Positions 36,289 to 44,926 of a stretch of 64,000 bases of DNA are shown here, piece after piece; the stretch's first letter is position 1; the number at the start of each line of letters is the position of its first letter. This DNA comes from Altericroceibacterium spongiae (GTDB taxonomy: Bacteria; Pseudomonadota; Alphaproteobacteria; Sphingomonadales; Sphingomonadaceae). The notes under the pieces are model-generated. The model did not search any database. It was given only the letters and a program-made list of their open reading frames with translations, and was not told where the DNA came from. The DNA is taken from NCBI RefSeq assembly GCF_003610805.1, contig NZ_RAPF01000004.1, positions 186,001 through 250,000 on the forward strand. The letters are read 5' to 3'. The position numbers and the translations under genes are program-made.

Positions 36289-36350
36289 GTGGGCCCCCTT
36301 TCTGCCTTTTTGTGAGTCTGGCCGAATCAATGAGGTAAAAAGAGATTGCG

Positions 36351-36380
36351 AAGGAAATCCTACTTGTCTAGGAAAAATCC
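36351..36380. promoter_or_regulatory. Operator-like inverted repeats between the small gene and the S24 repressor
   Basis: TCCTA (36358-36362) and TAGGA (36369-36373) form a perfect inverted repeat with a 6-base spacer. They are flanked by further AGGA/TCCT half-sites (AGGAAATCCT and AGGAAAAATCCT). The spacing of several two-fold half-sites just before the repressor start is what an S24/CI-type repressor controlling itself would use. Direct evidence is lacking. Confidence 0.45.
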
Positions 36381-36389
36381 TATGATAAA

Positions 36390-37067
36390 ATGGGACACAT
36401 GATGGCATCGGGCAGAGCACAAACTGGCGATCCGCGAGAAAGACTGGCGGAACTGGCGCAGGAAGCTGGCGTCAGCCTGGCATCGCTTTCCCGGATGATC
36501 GGTCGCAATGCGAGCTATCTCCAGCAATATATCACCAAGGGTAGTCCGCGCCGTCTGGATGAAGCGGATCGGGAGAAACTGGCGGAATTTTTCGGCGTGC
36601 CGGAAAGCGAACTGGGTGGACGTAGAGAAATATCCTACGATATTCCTGTGTCTCGCAGGAAAGCAGACTGGGTCGAAGTGCCGCGCCTTTCGCTCAGCGC
36701 ATCGGCCGGACCGGGGGAGTTGCCGGCCGAGGAAGTGCCTTTCGATACATTCCGTTTCTCACGCCGCTGGTTGCGTCAGCAGGGATTCGAACCGGCCAAG
36801 CTCTCCGCGATTCGTGTGGTGGGGGACAGTATGGAGCCCTTGCTGCGTGATGGTGACGAAGTGCTGGTGGATCACAGTCCGTCAAACTTTCGCGAAGGTG
36901 TTCATGTGGTGCGTATCGGCGATGCGCTGCATGTGAAGCGGGTGCAGGCCGGGCCGCCGGGGCGAGTCGTGCTCATCAGCGAAAATCACGCCTATGCTCC
37001 TTTCGAAGTGGGGCTGGAGGATATCGAACTGATCGGTCGTGTGGTGTGGAAAAGCGGGCGTTTATAG
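36390..37067 (+). CDS. LexA/CI-like S24 peptidase transcriptional regulator
   Basis: The protein has an N-terminal XRE-type helix-turn-helix (ERLAELAQEAGVSLASLSRMIGRNASYLQQYI) and a C-terminal S24 self-cleaving domain. The catalytic Ser147 lies in VVGDSMEPLL, the general-base Lys183 in LHVKRV, and the Ala-Gly candidate cleavage site at residues 106-107 in SASAGPGE. Length 225 residues from the first ATG; Met4 or Met5 could also start. It is not the housekeeping LexA, whose helix-turn-helix is different. It may respond to DNA damage through RecA-stimulated cleavage. No phage genes are nearby. Confidence 0.88.
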   Translation: MGHMMASGRAQTGDPRERLAELAQEAGVSLASLSRMIGRNASYLQQYITKGSPRRLDEADREKLAEFFGVPESELGGRREISYDIPVSRRKADWVEVPRLSLSASAGPGELPAEEVPFDTFRFSRRWLRQQGFEPAKLSAIRVVGDSMEPLLRDGDEVLVDHSPSNFREGVHVVRIGDALHVKRVQAGPPGRVVLISENHAYAPFEVGLEDIELIGRVVWKSGRL

Positions 37068-37158
37068 GGGCGTATGGTTCTGACTTGCGCCCGTTTCTTC
37101 AGGGTTTGTCAAACCGGGTTGAAGCCCTATGCTGACCGATGATCGGCAGGAGAGGCTT

Positions 37159-37431
37159 ATGGGCACGGTGCCCAAGACGAAGCGTTATGTGGCGCATATG
37201 ATGCTGTGGGTCGGCCTGGCGCTGGCCATTCCGCTCTGGGTCGAATTTCACGAGCCCGGCCATTTGTTGTGGAATATTTTTCTGGCCGCTTTTCTTGTCG
37301 CTCTGGTCGCGGCGGTGTTTTTCGGTCTGCGCTATTTGCAGACCAGCGGCATCGAAGTGGGGGAAGCGCGTTTTGCGCCGCGATCCGATAGTTCGGGTAT
37401 CTCCGACAGTCCTGACAGGGATGATGGCTGA
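37159..37431 (+). CDS. Small inner-membrane protein, two membrane segments
   Basis: No recognised family. The ATG at 37159 follows AGGAGAGG. The 90-residue protein has two hydrophobic segments (VAHMMLWVGLALAIPLWVEF and LLWNIFLAAFLVALVAAVFFGL) separated by a short HEPGH loop, and a polar Ser/Asp-rich tail. An in-frame ATG at 37129 would add ten residues without a better ribosome binding site. Confidence 0.65.
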   Translation: MGTVPKTKRYVAHMMLWVGLALAIPLWVEFHEPGHLLWNIFLAAFLVALVAAVFFGLRYLQTSGIEVGEARFAPRSDSSGISDSPDRDDG

Positions 37432-37549
37432 GGCCAGCCGCTGATAGTGTGTCTGTTTCTGTCACGGAGCGCTGTCCGGCCTCTCGCGATTGCATTCCGG
37501 CTCTGCCGTGGCCACATTCGGGCCTATGACTGGAACAACCCCTTCGCCC

Positions 37550-38212
37550 ATGCGCGCTGCGCTGATTCCCGTAACCCCGCTGCAACAGAACTGTTCGCTG
37601 ATCTGGTGCAGCGAGACCATGCGCGGGGCGCTGGTCGATCCGGGCGGCGACCTTCCCAAAATTCGCGAAGCGCTTGGCAAATCGGGCGTCACGCTGGAAA
37701 AAATTCTCATCACCCATGGCCATATCGATCATTGCGGGCAGGCGGGCATTCTGGCGCGTGAGCTGGATGTGCCGATCGAAGGGCCGCATGAGGATGACCG
37801 CTTCTGGATCAGCCGGCTCGACGATGACGGGGCGAAATACGGCATTCAGGGGCAGATCTTCGAACCCGATCGCTGGCTGAAGGATGGCGACAAGGTGACG
37901 GTGGGTAAGCTGGAGCTGGAGGTGATCCACTGCCCCGGACACACGCCCGGCCATGTGGTCTTTTTTCACCGCCCGACTCACTTCGCCTTTGTCGGCGATG
38001 TTCTGTTCGAAGGTTCAATCGGGCGGACCGATTTCCCGCTCGGCAATCATCAGGATCTGCTCGATTCGATCACGCAGAAATTGTGGCCGCTGGGTAATGA
38101 GGTTACCTTCGTACCCGGCCATGGACGGCCCAGCACGTTCGGGCGCGAGCGGGAAAGCAATATGTTTGTCAGCGATGCCGTGATGGCCGAACAGGGGGCA
38201 GGGCAGGGCTGA
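37550..38212 (+). CDS. Metallo-beta-lactamase fold hydrolase, YcbL/GloB-like
   Basis: A small zinc hydrolase of the glyoxalase II-related group. The metal motif is HGHIDH, with further ligands in HCPGHTPGHVVFF, VGDVLFEGSIGRTDF and the terminal FVPGHGRPS. Length is 220 residues from the ATG at 37550 (MRAALIPVTPLQQNC), close to YcbL (215); ATGs at 37490 and 37526 are alternatives and none has a strong ribosome binding site. The enzyme probably acts on S-acylglutathione or related thioesters. Confidence 0.85.
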   Translation: MRAALIPVTPLQQNCSLIWCSETMRGALVDPGGDLPKIREALGKSGVTLEKILITHGHIDHCGQAGILARELDVPIEGPHEDDRFWISRLDDDGAKYGIQGQIFEPDRWLKDGDKVTVGKLELEVIHCPGHTPGHVVFFHRPTHFAFVGDVLFEGSIGRTDFPLGNHQDLLDSITQKLWPLGNEVTFVPGHGRPSTFGRERESNMFVSDAVMAEQGAGQG

Positions 38213-38226
38213 GGCTCTGCTGCGAC

Positions 38227-38254
38227 TTGCAACTTGCCGAGAAACCGTTATATG
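38227..38254 (+). promoter_or_regulatory. Possible sigma-70-type promoter of the rpmF-plsX-fabH operon
   Basis: TTGCAA (38227-38232) is followed after 16 bases by TATATG (38249-38254). It lies about 110 bases upstream of rpmF, just after the stop of the preceding hydrolase. The fit to TTGACA/TATAAT is only fair. Confidence 0.35.
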
Positions 38255-38364
38255 GCGCGCCTTCACCGGATGGCTGGCCTCTTGCCGTCGCCCTTGCGCG
38301 GAGCGGGGGCTTGGCCTAGGCCGACCACCAGAAACCGTATTTTATTCAAGGAACAGGTGCCGCA

Positions 38365-38544
38365 ATGGCTGTCCCTAAAAGAAAAGTATCGCCGCATCGC
38401 CGGGGCAACCGCCGTGCGCATGACTCGCTCAAGGCCGAAGCATTTCACGAATGCTCCAATTGTGGTGAACTCAAGCGTCCGCACAATCTCTGCACCGCTT
38501 GCGGGCACTATAACGGTCGCGAAATCCTTTCGGTCGGGCTTTAA
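38365..38544 (+). CDS. rpmF: 50S ribosomal protein L32
   Basis: A 59-residue ribosomal protein beginning [20 protein letters not shown], the universal L32 start. It has four cysteines in two CxxC pairs ([18 protein letters not shown]), so it is the zinc-binding form. It is the first gene of the rpmF-plsX-fabH-ihfA-merR cluster, which links translation to fatty-acid synthesis in many bacteria. The start follows AAGGAACAGGTG. Confidence 0.98.
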   Translation: MAVPKRKVSPHRRGNRRAHDSLKAEAFHECSNCGELKRPHNLCTACGHYNGREILSVGL

Positions 38545-38574
38545 GCCAGATCGTTCGGGCCGGAGGATGAGCGC

Positions 38575-39633
38575 ATGAGCCTGCCGCGTATCGCAGTGGA
38601 CGCGATGGGCGGTGATGAGGGCGTGCGCGTGATGGTCTCGGGCGCGGCGTTGGCGCGCCGCCGTCACGAGCAGTTCAAATTCCTGCTTGTCGGGGACGAA
38701 AAGCGCATCAAACATGCGCTGGACGATCACCCCAACATGCGCGAAGCGTCCGAAATTCTGCATTGTGACGATGTTGTCGGCGGCGATGAGCGGCCGACAC
38801 AGGCGCTGCGTCGTGCCAAGACGACCAGCATGGGCCTCGCTATCGACGCGGTGAAACGCGGCGATGCCGGGGCTGCTGTCAGTTCGGGCAATACCGGCGC
38901 GCTGATGGCGATGAGCAAGCTCGCTTTGCGGACCATGCCCGGGATCGACCGGCCTGCACTTGCGGCGCTGCTGCCCACACTGGGCGAGCATGACATGATT
39001 ATGCTCGATCTCGGCGCCAATACCGAATGCGATGCGCGCAATCTGGTGCAGTTCGCCATTATGGGCGCGGCCTATTCGCGGATCGTCACCCAGCAGGCCG
39101 AACCGCGCGTGCGGCTGCTCAATATCGGCACCGAAGACATCAAGGGCACCGATGCCCTGCAGGATGCCGCCGCGCAGCTTCGCGCCGCGACGGGCCTTGC
39201 CATGCAGTTCGAAGGCTTTGTCGAGGCGGACAAGATCAGCCGCGGCGATGTCGATGTGGTGGTGACGGACGGATTTTCCGGCAATATCGCATTGAAGGCG
39301 GTCGAAGGCGCTGCGCGTTTTGTGGGCGATCTGCTCAAGCGCAGCTTCATGAGTTCGCTGCGTTCGAAAATCGGTTTTCTGATTTCCCGTCCGGCGACCG
39401 ATCTTCTGCGCACCCATCTCGACCCCAATAACCACAATGGCGCGGTTTTCCTCGGCCTGAACGGTGTGGTGGTGAAGTCGCATGGCAGCGCCAATGCGGC
39501 CGGGGTCGCCAATGCCGTGGCGGTGACCGCGCGGCTGCTGGAAGACAATCTGACACAGCGTATTTCCGCCGGCCTTGCCGAACTGGGCGAAGAACGGCTG
39601 CGCGAGACACATTCTTCGGGAGCCGGTAAATGA
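38575..39633 (+). CDS. plsX: Phosphate acyltransferase PlsX
   Basis: It converts acyl-ACP and phosphate to acyl-phosphate for phospholipid synthesis. The 352-residue protein has the N-terminal [11 protein letters not shown] motif, [10 protein letters not shown] (about residue 100), [19 protein letters not shown] and [18 protein letters not shown]. The ATG follows GGAGGATGA, and the stop overlaps the fabH start by 4 bases. Confidence 0.97.
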   Translation: MSLPRIAVDAMGGDEGVRVMVSGAALARRRHEQFKFLLVGDEKRIKHALDDHPNMREASEILHCDDVVGGDERPTQALRRAKTTSMGLAIDAVKRGDAGAAVSSGNTGALMAMSKLALRTMPGIDRPALAALLPTLGEHDMIMLDLGANTECDARNLVQFAIMGAAYSRIVTQQAEPRVRLLNIGTEDIKGTDALQDAAAQLRAATGLAMQFEGFVEADKISRGDVDVVVTDGFSGNIALKAVEGAARFVGDLLKRSFMSSLRSKIGFLISRPATDLLRTHLDPNNHNGAVFLGLNGVVVKSHGSANAAGVANAVAVTARLLEDNLTQRISAGLAELGEERLRETHSSGAGK

Positions 39634-40595
39634 TTCGTTCGGTTATCAAGGGTTCCGGCTCGGCCCTGCCGCAAAAAATCGTCACCAATGACGAACTGGC
39701 GCAGCAGGTCGATACGAGCGACGAATGGATTCGTGAACGCACCGGCATCACGCAGCGCTATATTGCCGGCGACGGTGAAACCACTGCCAGCCTCGCCACC
39801 GATGCTGCCCGGCGCGCACTCGACGCGGCCGGAATCGATGCCGCACAGGTCGATCTGATCGTGGTGGCCACCGCCACGCCCGACCAGACCTTCCCGGCGA
39901 CGGCCACCCGGGTGCAGGCGGCACTGGGCTGCAATGGCGGCCCGGCTTTCGACGTGCAGGCCGTATGTTCCGGCTTTCTCTATGCGCTGGGAACGGCGGA
40001 TTCGATGATTCGCAGCGGTATGGCCCGCTGTGCGCTGGTCATCGGGGCGGAAACTTTCAGCCGCCTGCTCGACTGGGAAGACCGCGCAACCTGCGTGCTG
40101 TTCGGCGACGGCGCCGGAGCCATCGTGCTTCAGGCCGAAGATGTGGCCGAAGACGGGCCGGGCGTGCTCGTCACCCGTCTCCATGCCGATGGCGATCATA
40201 ATGCGATGCTTTATGTCGATGGCGGGCCATCCACCACCGGCACGGTCGGCAAGCTGCGCATGAAAGGCCGCGAAGTGTTCCGCCATGCGGTCGTCAATCT
40301 GGCCGAAGTGCTGAGCGAAGTGCTGGAAAGTGCCGGATTTTCTGCCGCCGATGTCGATTGGGTGGTCCCGCATCAGGCCAATCGCCGGATCCTCGAAGCT
40401 ACAGCCAAGAAGCTGGACCTGCCGCCGGAAAAAGTGGTGATGACGGTGGATATCCATGCCAATACCTCGGCCGCTTCCGTGCCGCTGGCCTTCGATGTCG
40501 CCATGCGCGACGGGCGAATCCAGCCGGGCCAGCTCGTCATGTTCGAAGCGATGGGGGGCGGTTTCACCTGGGGCGCAAGTCTTGTAAGGATGTAA
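39630..40595 (+). CDS. fabH: 3-oxoacyl-ACP synthase III FabH
   Basis: It starts fatty-acid synthesis by condensing acetyl-CoA with malonyl-ACP. The catalytic triad is complete: Cys113 in [13 protein letters not shown], His248 in [11 protein letters not shown] and Asn278 in [10 protein letters not shown]. The C-terminal glycine-rich [17 protein letters not shown] is typical. Length 321 residues. Translationally coupled to plsX. Confidence 0.97.
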   Translation: MIRSVIKGSGSALPQKIVTNDELAQQVDTSDEWIRERTGITQRYIAGDGETTASLATDAARRALDAAGIDAAQVDLIVVATATPDQTFPATATRVQAALGCNGGPAFDVQAVCSGFLYALGTADSMIRSGMARCALVIGAETFSRLLDWEDRATCVLFGDGAGAIVLQAEDVAEDGPGVLVTRLHADGDHNAMLYVDGGPSTTGTVGKLRMKGREVFRHAVVNLAEVLSEVLESAGFSAADVDWVVPHQANRRILEATAKKLDLPPEKVVMTVDIHANTSAASVPLAFDVAMRDGRIQPGQLVMFEAMGGGFTWGASLVRM

Positions 40596-40711
40596 ACCAA
40601 CGCTTCGTCGTAAAAATCTTTACGGAGCTTTTCTTCAGTCTCATTGCAATTCCTGTGTAACTGGCTAGAGAGACCGCGTTGGGTCGCCTCTGAATTGTGA
40701 ATGAGAGAGAG

Positions 40712-41020
40712 ATGGATAATATGCGATCCGTCGGCACTTTGACACGCGCCGATCTCGCCGAAACGATCAACCGCAAGATGGGCTTTTCGCGATCCGAAAG
40801 CCTGGATATGGTTGAATCCATTCTGGCGAAAATGTGCGACGCTCTCAGCAGCGGCGAAAATGTCAAAATTTCCGGCTTCGGCAGCTTCGTGCTGCGCGAT
40901 AAGAATGAACGTATCGGTCGTAACCCCAAGACGGGTGTGGAAGTACCGATTACGCCGCGCCGTGTGATGACCTTCCGCGCCAGCCAGAAACTTAAAGACC
41001 GTATCTCGGCAGCCTCCTGA
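40712..41020 (+). CDS. ihfA: Integration host factor subunit alpha
   Basis: A DNA-bending HU/IHF-family protein. The 102-residue product has the IHF-alpha pattern [27 protein letters not shown], the [26 protein letters not shown] arm with the Pro that intercalates DNA, and [18 protein letters not shown]. The ATG at 40712 follows GAGAGAG; Met4 is a possible alternative. A 116-base spacer separates it from fabH, and a TTGCAA-N16-TAGAGA sequence (40644-40671) could be its own promoter. Its stop overlaps the next start. Confidence 0.96.
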   Translation: MDNMRSVGTLTRADLAETINRKMGFSRSESLDMVESILAKMCDALSSGENVKISGFGSFVLRDKNERIGRNPKTGVEVPITPRRVMTFRASQKLKDRISAAS

Positions 41021-41406
41021 TGGATACGCGCTTCCCTTCATTGCAGTTCGATGACGGCAAGGCCGATGACGCTCTGCGTACGATCGGGGAAGTTGCCAAA
41101 GCGCTCGGGCTCAAGCAGCATGTTCTGCGTTATTGGGAACAGCAGTTCCCGATGCTTGAGCCTCTGAAACGCAGCGGCGGGCGGCGTTATTACCGGCCCG
41201 CCGATATTCGTCTGGTTCAGGCCATCGATGCGATGGTCAACGGGCAGGGTTTCACAATCAAGGGTGCAAAACAGGCACTGGAAAAGGGCGAGATGCCCGC
41301 AATGCAGAGCGAAGCCGCAGGCGCGGTCAGCCCGTCTGCCGCTGCGGATATCCTGCCGCAATTGCGCCAGATCCGCGCCCGTCTGGCCACCGCTCTGGCG
41401 CAATAA
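41020..41406 (+). CDS. MerR-family transcriptional regulator
   Basis: The 128-residue protein has a MerR winged helix-turn-helix (LRTIGEVAKALGLKQHVLRYWEQQFPMLEPLKRSGGRRYYRPADIRLVQ), where the LRYWE/F variant is typical of the group found next to ihfA in alphaproteobacteria. No metal- or drug-binding C-terminal domain follows, so the effector is unknown. It begins on the last bases of ihfA and ends the rpmF operon. Confidence 0.92.
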   Translation: MDTRFPSLQFDDGKADDALRTIGEVAKALGLKQHVLRYWEQQFPMLEPLKRSGGRRYYRPADIRLVQAIDAMVNGQGFTIKGAKQALEKGEMPAMQSEAAGAVSPSAAADILPQLRQIRARLATALAQ

Positions 41407-41505
41407 AGCCCTGCGAGTCAGCCTCCGTTTCGAGGGTGCTTTTGTTCGCTATGGCTCCGGCGCGGCTACCCGTGTAGCTATCCGGTCAGCCGCTGGATCC
41501 CGGTC

Positions 41506-42039
41506 TTATGAATGCGGCAACGGGCCCAGTTCGGGATCGAGATCGCGCGGCCGCGCCAGATGAACCAGCCTGCCGCAGCCCGCTGTGCAATCGGCCCAGT
41601 CATCGATATCCAGTTCGAGCACCGCAAAGGTCGCGGTCGGATATTTATCCGAAGCGATGGCGCATAATTCGCCCTGGGCATCGGGAGAGACCAGTTCGAA
41701 GATGAGCTGTTGCAGGCCCGGATTATGCCCGCACAAAAGCAGCGTATCGGGATTGTTTCTGACTCCTCGCAGAAGATCCATCAACGTCTGTTCATCCGCC
41801 AGATAAGCCCGTTCTTCCCATGTGACCGGCATGTCGAGCCGCGCCGATTCCAGCGTGCGCTTCACGCGTGCGGCAGGGCTGGCAATCACGGTCTGCCATT
41901 TAATACCATGCTTGCGGATATGGTCGCCCATCAGCGCCGCGCCGCGTTTGCCGCGGTCATTCAGTCCGCGGTCGAAATCGCGCAGGGCGAGATCGTCCCA
42001 GTCGGATTTGGCATGACGGAACAGGCCGAGACATTTCAT
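41506..42039 (-). CDS. SixA-like histidine phosphatase
   Basis: A small member of the histidine phosphatase superfamily. The phosphoacceptor histidine lies in the RHAKS motif near the N-terminus (CLGLFRHAKSDWDDLALRDFDRGLNDRGKRGA), and the second catalytic His is in LLLCGHNPGLQQL. Length 177 residues from the ATG at 42039, which is preceded by AAAGGTGAT. SixA of E. coli dephosphorylates phosphohistidine in relay proteins; the substrate here is unknown. It converges on the MerR gene. Confidence 0.9.
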   Translation of the reverse strand: MKCLGLFRHAKSDWDDLALRDFDRGLNDRGKRGAALMGDHIRKHGIKWQTVIASPAARVKRTLESARLDMPVTWEERAYLADEQTLMDLLRGVRNNPDTLLLCGHNPGLQQLIFELVSPDAQGELCAIASDKYPTATFAVLELDIDDWADCTAGCGRLVHLARPRDLDPELGPLPHS

Positions 42040-42059
42040 GCTGCGATCACCTTTGGCCC

Positions 42060-44810
42060 TCATCCTTCCTTGCTCGCTCCGGCCAGAGGGGCCGGGCTGT
42101 TTGCGCCCTGTCCAGAAACACCGAGTGCCACCCGATGTAAAGCGTCCTCAAGCGGAAGCCGGATGACCGGTGTTCCTTCCGGGAAGGCGTTGAGGAGCCT
42201 TGAAGGGAAGGCGGGTGACAGGACGATGAAATGGCCGGTATCGTCCTTGCTGCGGATCAGCCGCCCGAAGGCCTGGGCCAGCCTTGCGCGGATGATCCGG
42301 TCATCATAGGCCGAACCGCCCTGCGCTGCACGGCGGGCGCGGTGAAGAATGGACGGTTTGGGCCAGGGCACCTGTTCCATCACCACGCAGCGCAGCGATG
42401 TGCCGGGCACATCCACCCCGTCACGCAAGGCATCGCTGCCGAGCAGCGAGGCGCGCGGATCATCGCGGAAAATATCGACCAGCGTGCCCGTATCGATCGG
42501 ATCGACATGCTGGGCGAAAAGGGGCAGGCCATTGCGCGCGAGCCGGTCGGCGATTCGCCCATGCACGGCGCGCAACCGGCGGATAGCGGTGAACAGGCCG
42601 AGCACACCGCCGCCGCTTGCTTCAATGATCCGGGCATAGGCCCCGGCAAGGCCAGGCAGGTCGCCTTTCTTCACGTCGGTAACGATCAGCACTTCGGCAT
42701 TACTGGCATAATCGAACGGGCTTTCCGCCGAGGAAAGACGCGGTGAGACATCGATATGGGTGACGCCCGAGCGGGCGATGGCAGTGCCCCATTCGATCCC
42801 GTCCTCGCCCCGTTCGGACAGGGTGGCGCTGGTCAGCATCACGCCATGCGCGCCTTCCAGAACGGTTTGCGAAAAGGGCTTCATCGGATCGAGAAACCGG
42901 CGGTGAATGCCGATATCATATTCGCGCGCTTCGCTGCGATCGACCGCCAGCCAGTCCACGAAATCGGGATCGGCCGGGCCGCCCATCCGATCGAGCAGCG
43001 CTTCCCATGCGGCCAGCGTTTCTATTCGCCAGGCGAGCGAATGGCGCACCCCTTCGATCCGCGCGCGGCCCTGCGCATCGAGCCAGTCGGGCGCATTTTC
43101 CACCATCGCTTCGAGCTGGACGCCAAGGCGGATCAGCGGGCTGCGGATCGCGGCGAGGGCGCTTTGCGCCTGCCCGGCAAGCTGCACGAAATTGCCTTCG
43201 AGCTGGGCGGCTTCGGTCTCGATCCCATAGCCCATTTCCTGACCCCCGCTTTCATCGCGGGCATAGGTGGTGGTGCGGACCACGGCGAGAATTTCTTCCA
43301 CCGGCCCCGCAGGCGTGCCGTCGGCGAGCCTTTGCAGCCAGCCGCCGGTGGGCAGGGCTTCGGCCGCTTCGCAGGCTTCGGTCACGCAGCGGCTGCTGAC
43401 TTCGTCATAGCTGGCGACATCGGCCAGCCGGGCGGAAAGGCCCCGGCGGCGGCCTTTCGATCCGCGTTCCGGGCCGAGAATCCAGCGCCGCAATTCAATG
43501 GCTTCCATGCCGGTAAAGGCGGCGGCAAAGGTGCTGTCGGCGGCTTCGAAGACATGGTGGCCTTCATCGAACACGATGCGGGTCGGGCGCTGGGCATGGT
43601 CACGCCCGCGGGCGGCATTTATCATGACCAGCGCATGATTGGCGATAACGAGGTCGGCCTGCGCGGAATCGCGTGCGGCGCGTTCGATGAAACATTTGCG
43701 GTAATGCGGGCAGCCGGCATAGACGCATTCGCCGCGCTGATCGGTCAGCGATGTGATCCCGCGCTTGCGGAACAGCGTGCCGAGCCAGCCGGGCAGATCG
43801 CCGCCGATCATATCGCCATCGGTGGTATAGGCCGCCCAGCGGGCAACCAGTTGGGCAAGCACCGCCGCACGGCCGCCGAAGCCGCCTTGCAGGGCATCTT
43901 CCAGATTAAGCAGGCAGAGATAGTTTTCGCGGCCCTTGCGCACTACCACCGGCTTGGTGCCATCGGCCCGCCGCGCGCCCCAGGCCCGGGCACTTTCGCG
44001 CCGCAACTGGCGCTGGAGGTTCTTGGTATAGGTCGAAACCCAGACCGTCCCCTGCGCCTTTTCCGCCCAGAGCGAGGCCGGGGCGAGATAGCCCAGCGTC
44101 TTGCCCACGCCGGTTCCGGCCTGTGCCAGCAGCACATGCGGTCGTTTGCTGGTCTGGCGCGGCGCGAAGACATGCGCGGCCTCGCGGGCATAGGCCTGCT
44201 GGCCTTCGCGTTTTTCAGCACCTTCGCCGGTCAGATGTTCGAGCCGGGCTTCCACTTCCAGCTCATCCATCAGGACTTGTGCTGGCTGCGGCCTTTCGGG
44301 TGCGTCTTCCCATTCGGGCAGACGGGAAAAGAGCCAGCGTTCGGCGCGGTCGGGCCGGGCTATATGCGGCGCCAGGATCCCCGCCCATGGCCAGCGCATC
44401 CGGGTGAGTGGCTGCAAAATGCTCCAGGCGCCTTCGCGTTCTGCCCAGTCGGCGCTTTCGCAGGTTTCGAGCAATGTACCGGCAGCCTGCTGGAGCAGGG
44501 CCGGCACTTCATCGTCGCTCGCCGGTTCGGTCAGCCCCAGCGCATGGGCCAGCCCTTTGGGTGTCGGCACGACGAAGCGGGCGGGATGCACGAAAGCATA
44601 CAGTTCGAGCAGGTCGAGCCCGGAAAGGTCGGGATAGCCCAGCCGCGTCGCCAGCAGCGGCGCATTGATAAGCAGCAGCGGTGTGTCGGCCGCCGCCATC
44701 ACCGCCTCGCCCTTGGCCACCGGACGGGTCGCATTCTCCGCTCCGTTGGGCTGGCGCAGCCAGGTGCCGGCATGGCTGGCATGCAGGGCGGGAAGAGGCA
44801 AAGCGGGCAT
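42060..44810 (-). CDS. DinG/XPD-like ATP-dependent DNA helicase with iron-sulfur motif
   Basis: A 916-residue superfamily 2 helicase. The N-terminal 190 residues are specific to the alphaproteobacterial form (MPALPLPALHASHAGTWLR and SGLDLLELYAFVHPARFVVPTPKGLAHALG). The helicase core has Walker A AQAGTGVGKTLGYLAP and the DEAH-like box DEGHHVFEAAD. Four cysteines between them (CLLNLEDAL, then CVYAGCPHYRKC) fit the [4Fe-4S] domain of XPD/DinG. C-terminal motifs include LLGSDALRDGVDVPG and QAFGRLIRS. Members unwind 5' to 3', often R-loops or forks. It ends next to the SixA-like gene. Confidence 0.9.
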   Translation of the reverse strand: MPALPLPALHASHAGTWLRQPNGAENATRPVAKGEAVMAAADTPLLLINAPLLATRLGYPDLSGLDLLELYAFVHPARFVVPTPKGLAHALGLTEPASDDEVPALLQQAAGTLLETCESADWAEREGAWSILQPLTRMRWPWAGILAPHIARPDRAERWLFSRLPEWEDAPERPQPAQVLMDELEVEARLEHLTGEGAEKREGQQAYAREAAHVFAPRQTSKRPHVLLAQAGTGVGKTLGYLAPASLWAEKAQGTVWVSTYTKNLQRQLRRESARAWGARRADGTKPVVVRKGRENYLCLLNLEDALQGGFGGRAAVLAQLVARWAAYTTDGDMIGGDLPGWLGTLFRKRGITSLTDQRGECVYAGCPHYRKCFIERAARDSAQADLVIANHALVMINAARGRDHAQRPTRIVFDEGHHVFEAADSTFAAAFTGMEAIELRRWILGPERGSKGRRRGLSARLADVASYDEVSSRCVTEACEAAEALPTGGWLQRLADGTPAGPVEEILAVVRTTTYARDESGGQEMGYGIETEAAQLEGNFVQLAGQAQSALAAIRSPLIRLGVQLEAMVENAPDWLDAQGRARIEGVRHSLAWRIETLAAWEALLDRMGGPADPDFVDWLAVDRSEAREYDIGIHRRFLDPMKPFSQTVLEGAHGVMLTSATLSERGEDGIEWGTAIARSGVTHIDVSPRLSSAESPFDYASNAEVLIVTDVKKGDLPGLAGAYARIIEASGGGVLGLFTAIRRLRAVHGRIADRLARNGLPLFAQHVDPIDTGTLVDIFRDDPRASLLGSDALRDGVDVPGTSLRCVVMEQVPWPKPSILHRARRAAQGGSAYDDRIIRARLAQAFGRLIRSKDDTGHFIVLSPAFPSRLLNAFPEGTPVIRLPLEDALHRVALGVSGQGANSPAPLAGASKEG

Positions 44811-44926
44811 GGCCGGAGAATGCGACAGGGGGCGACGAAAGTAAACGCCGCCCCGGCTGCTTTTCTGTGTATCTCAGGCTCTGTTCGGGGTGTTTATGGC
44901 CCTGTTATGTGCTTGTCTGGCCCCCG

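Noticed and set aside
36381-36386. TATGAT as a -10 box for a leaderless S24 repressor mRNA
   Set aside because: It has a good -10 sequence, but no -35 element at a proper distance; only the inverted repeats are reported.
40609-40624. CGTAAA-AATC-TTTACG hairpin after fabH as a terminator
   Set aside because: The six-pair AT-rich stem is weak and the T-rich stretch begins only several bases later; ihfA is probably read through or from its own promoter.
41407-41505. Possible tRNA after the merR gene
   Set aside because: Some alphaproteobacteria have tRNA-Pro here, but I find no T-loop GTTCRANYC, no acceptor stem and no proper D-loop.
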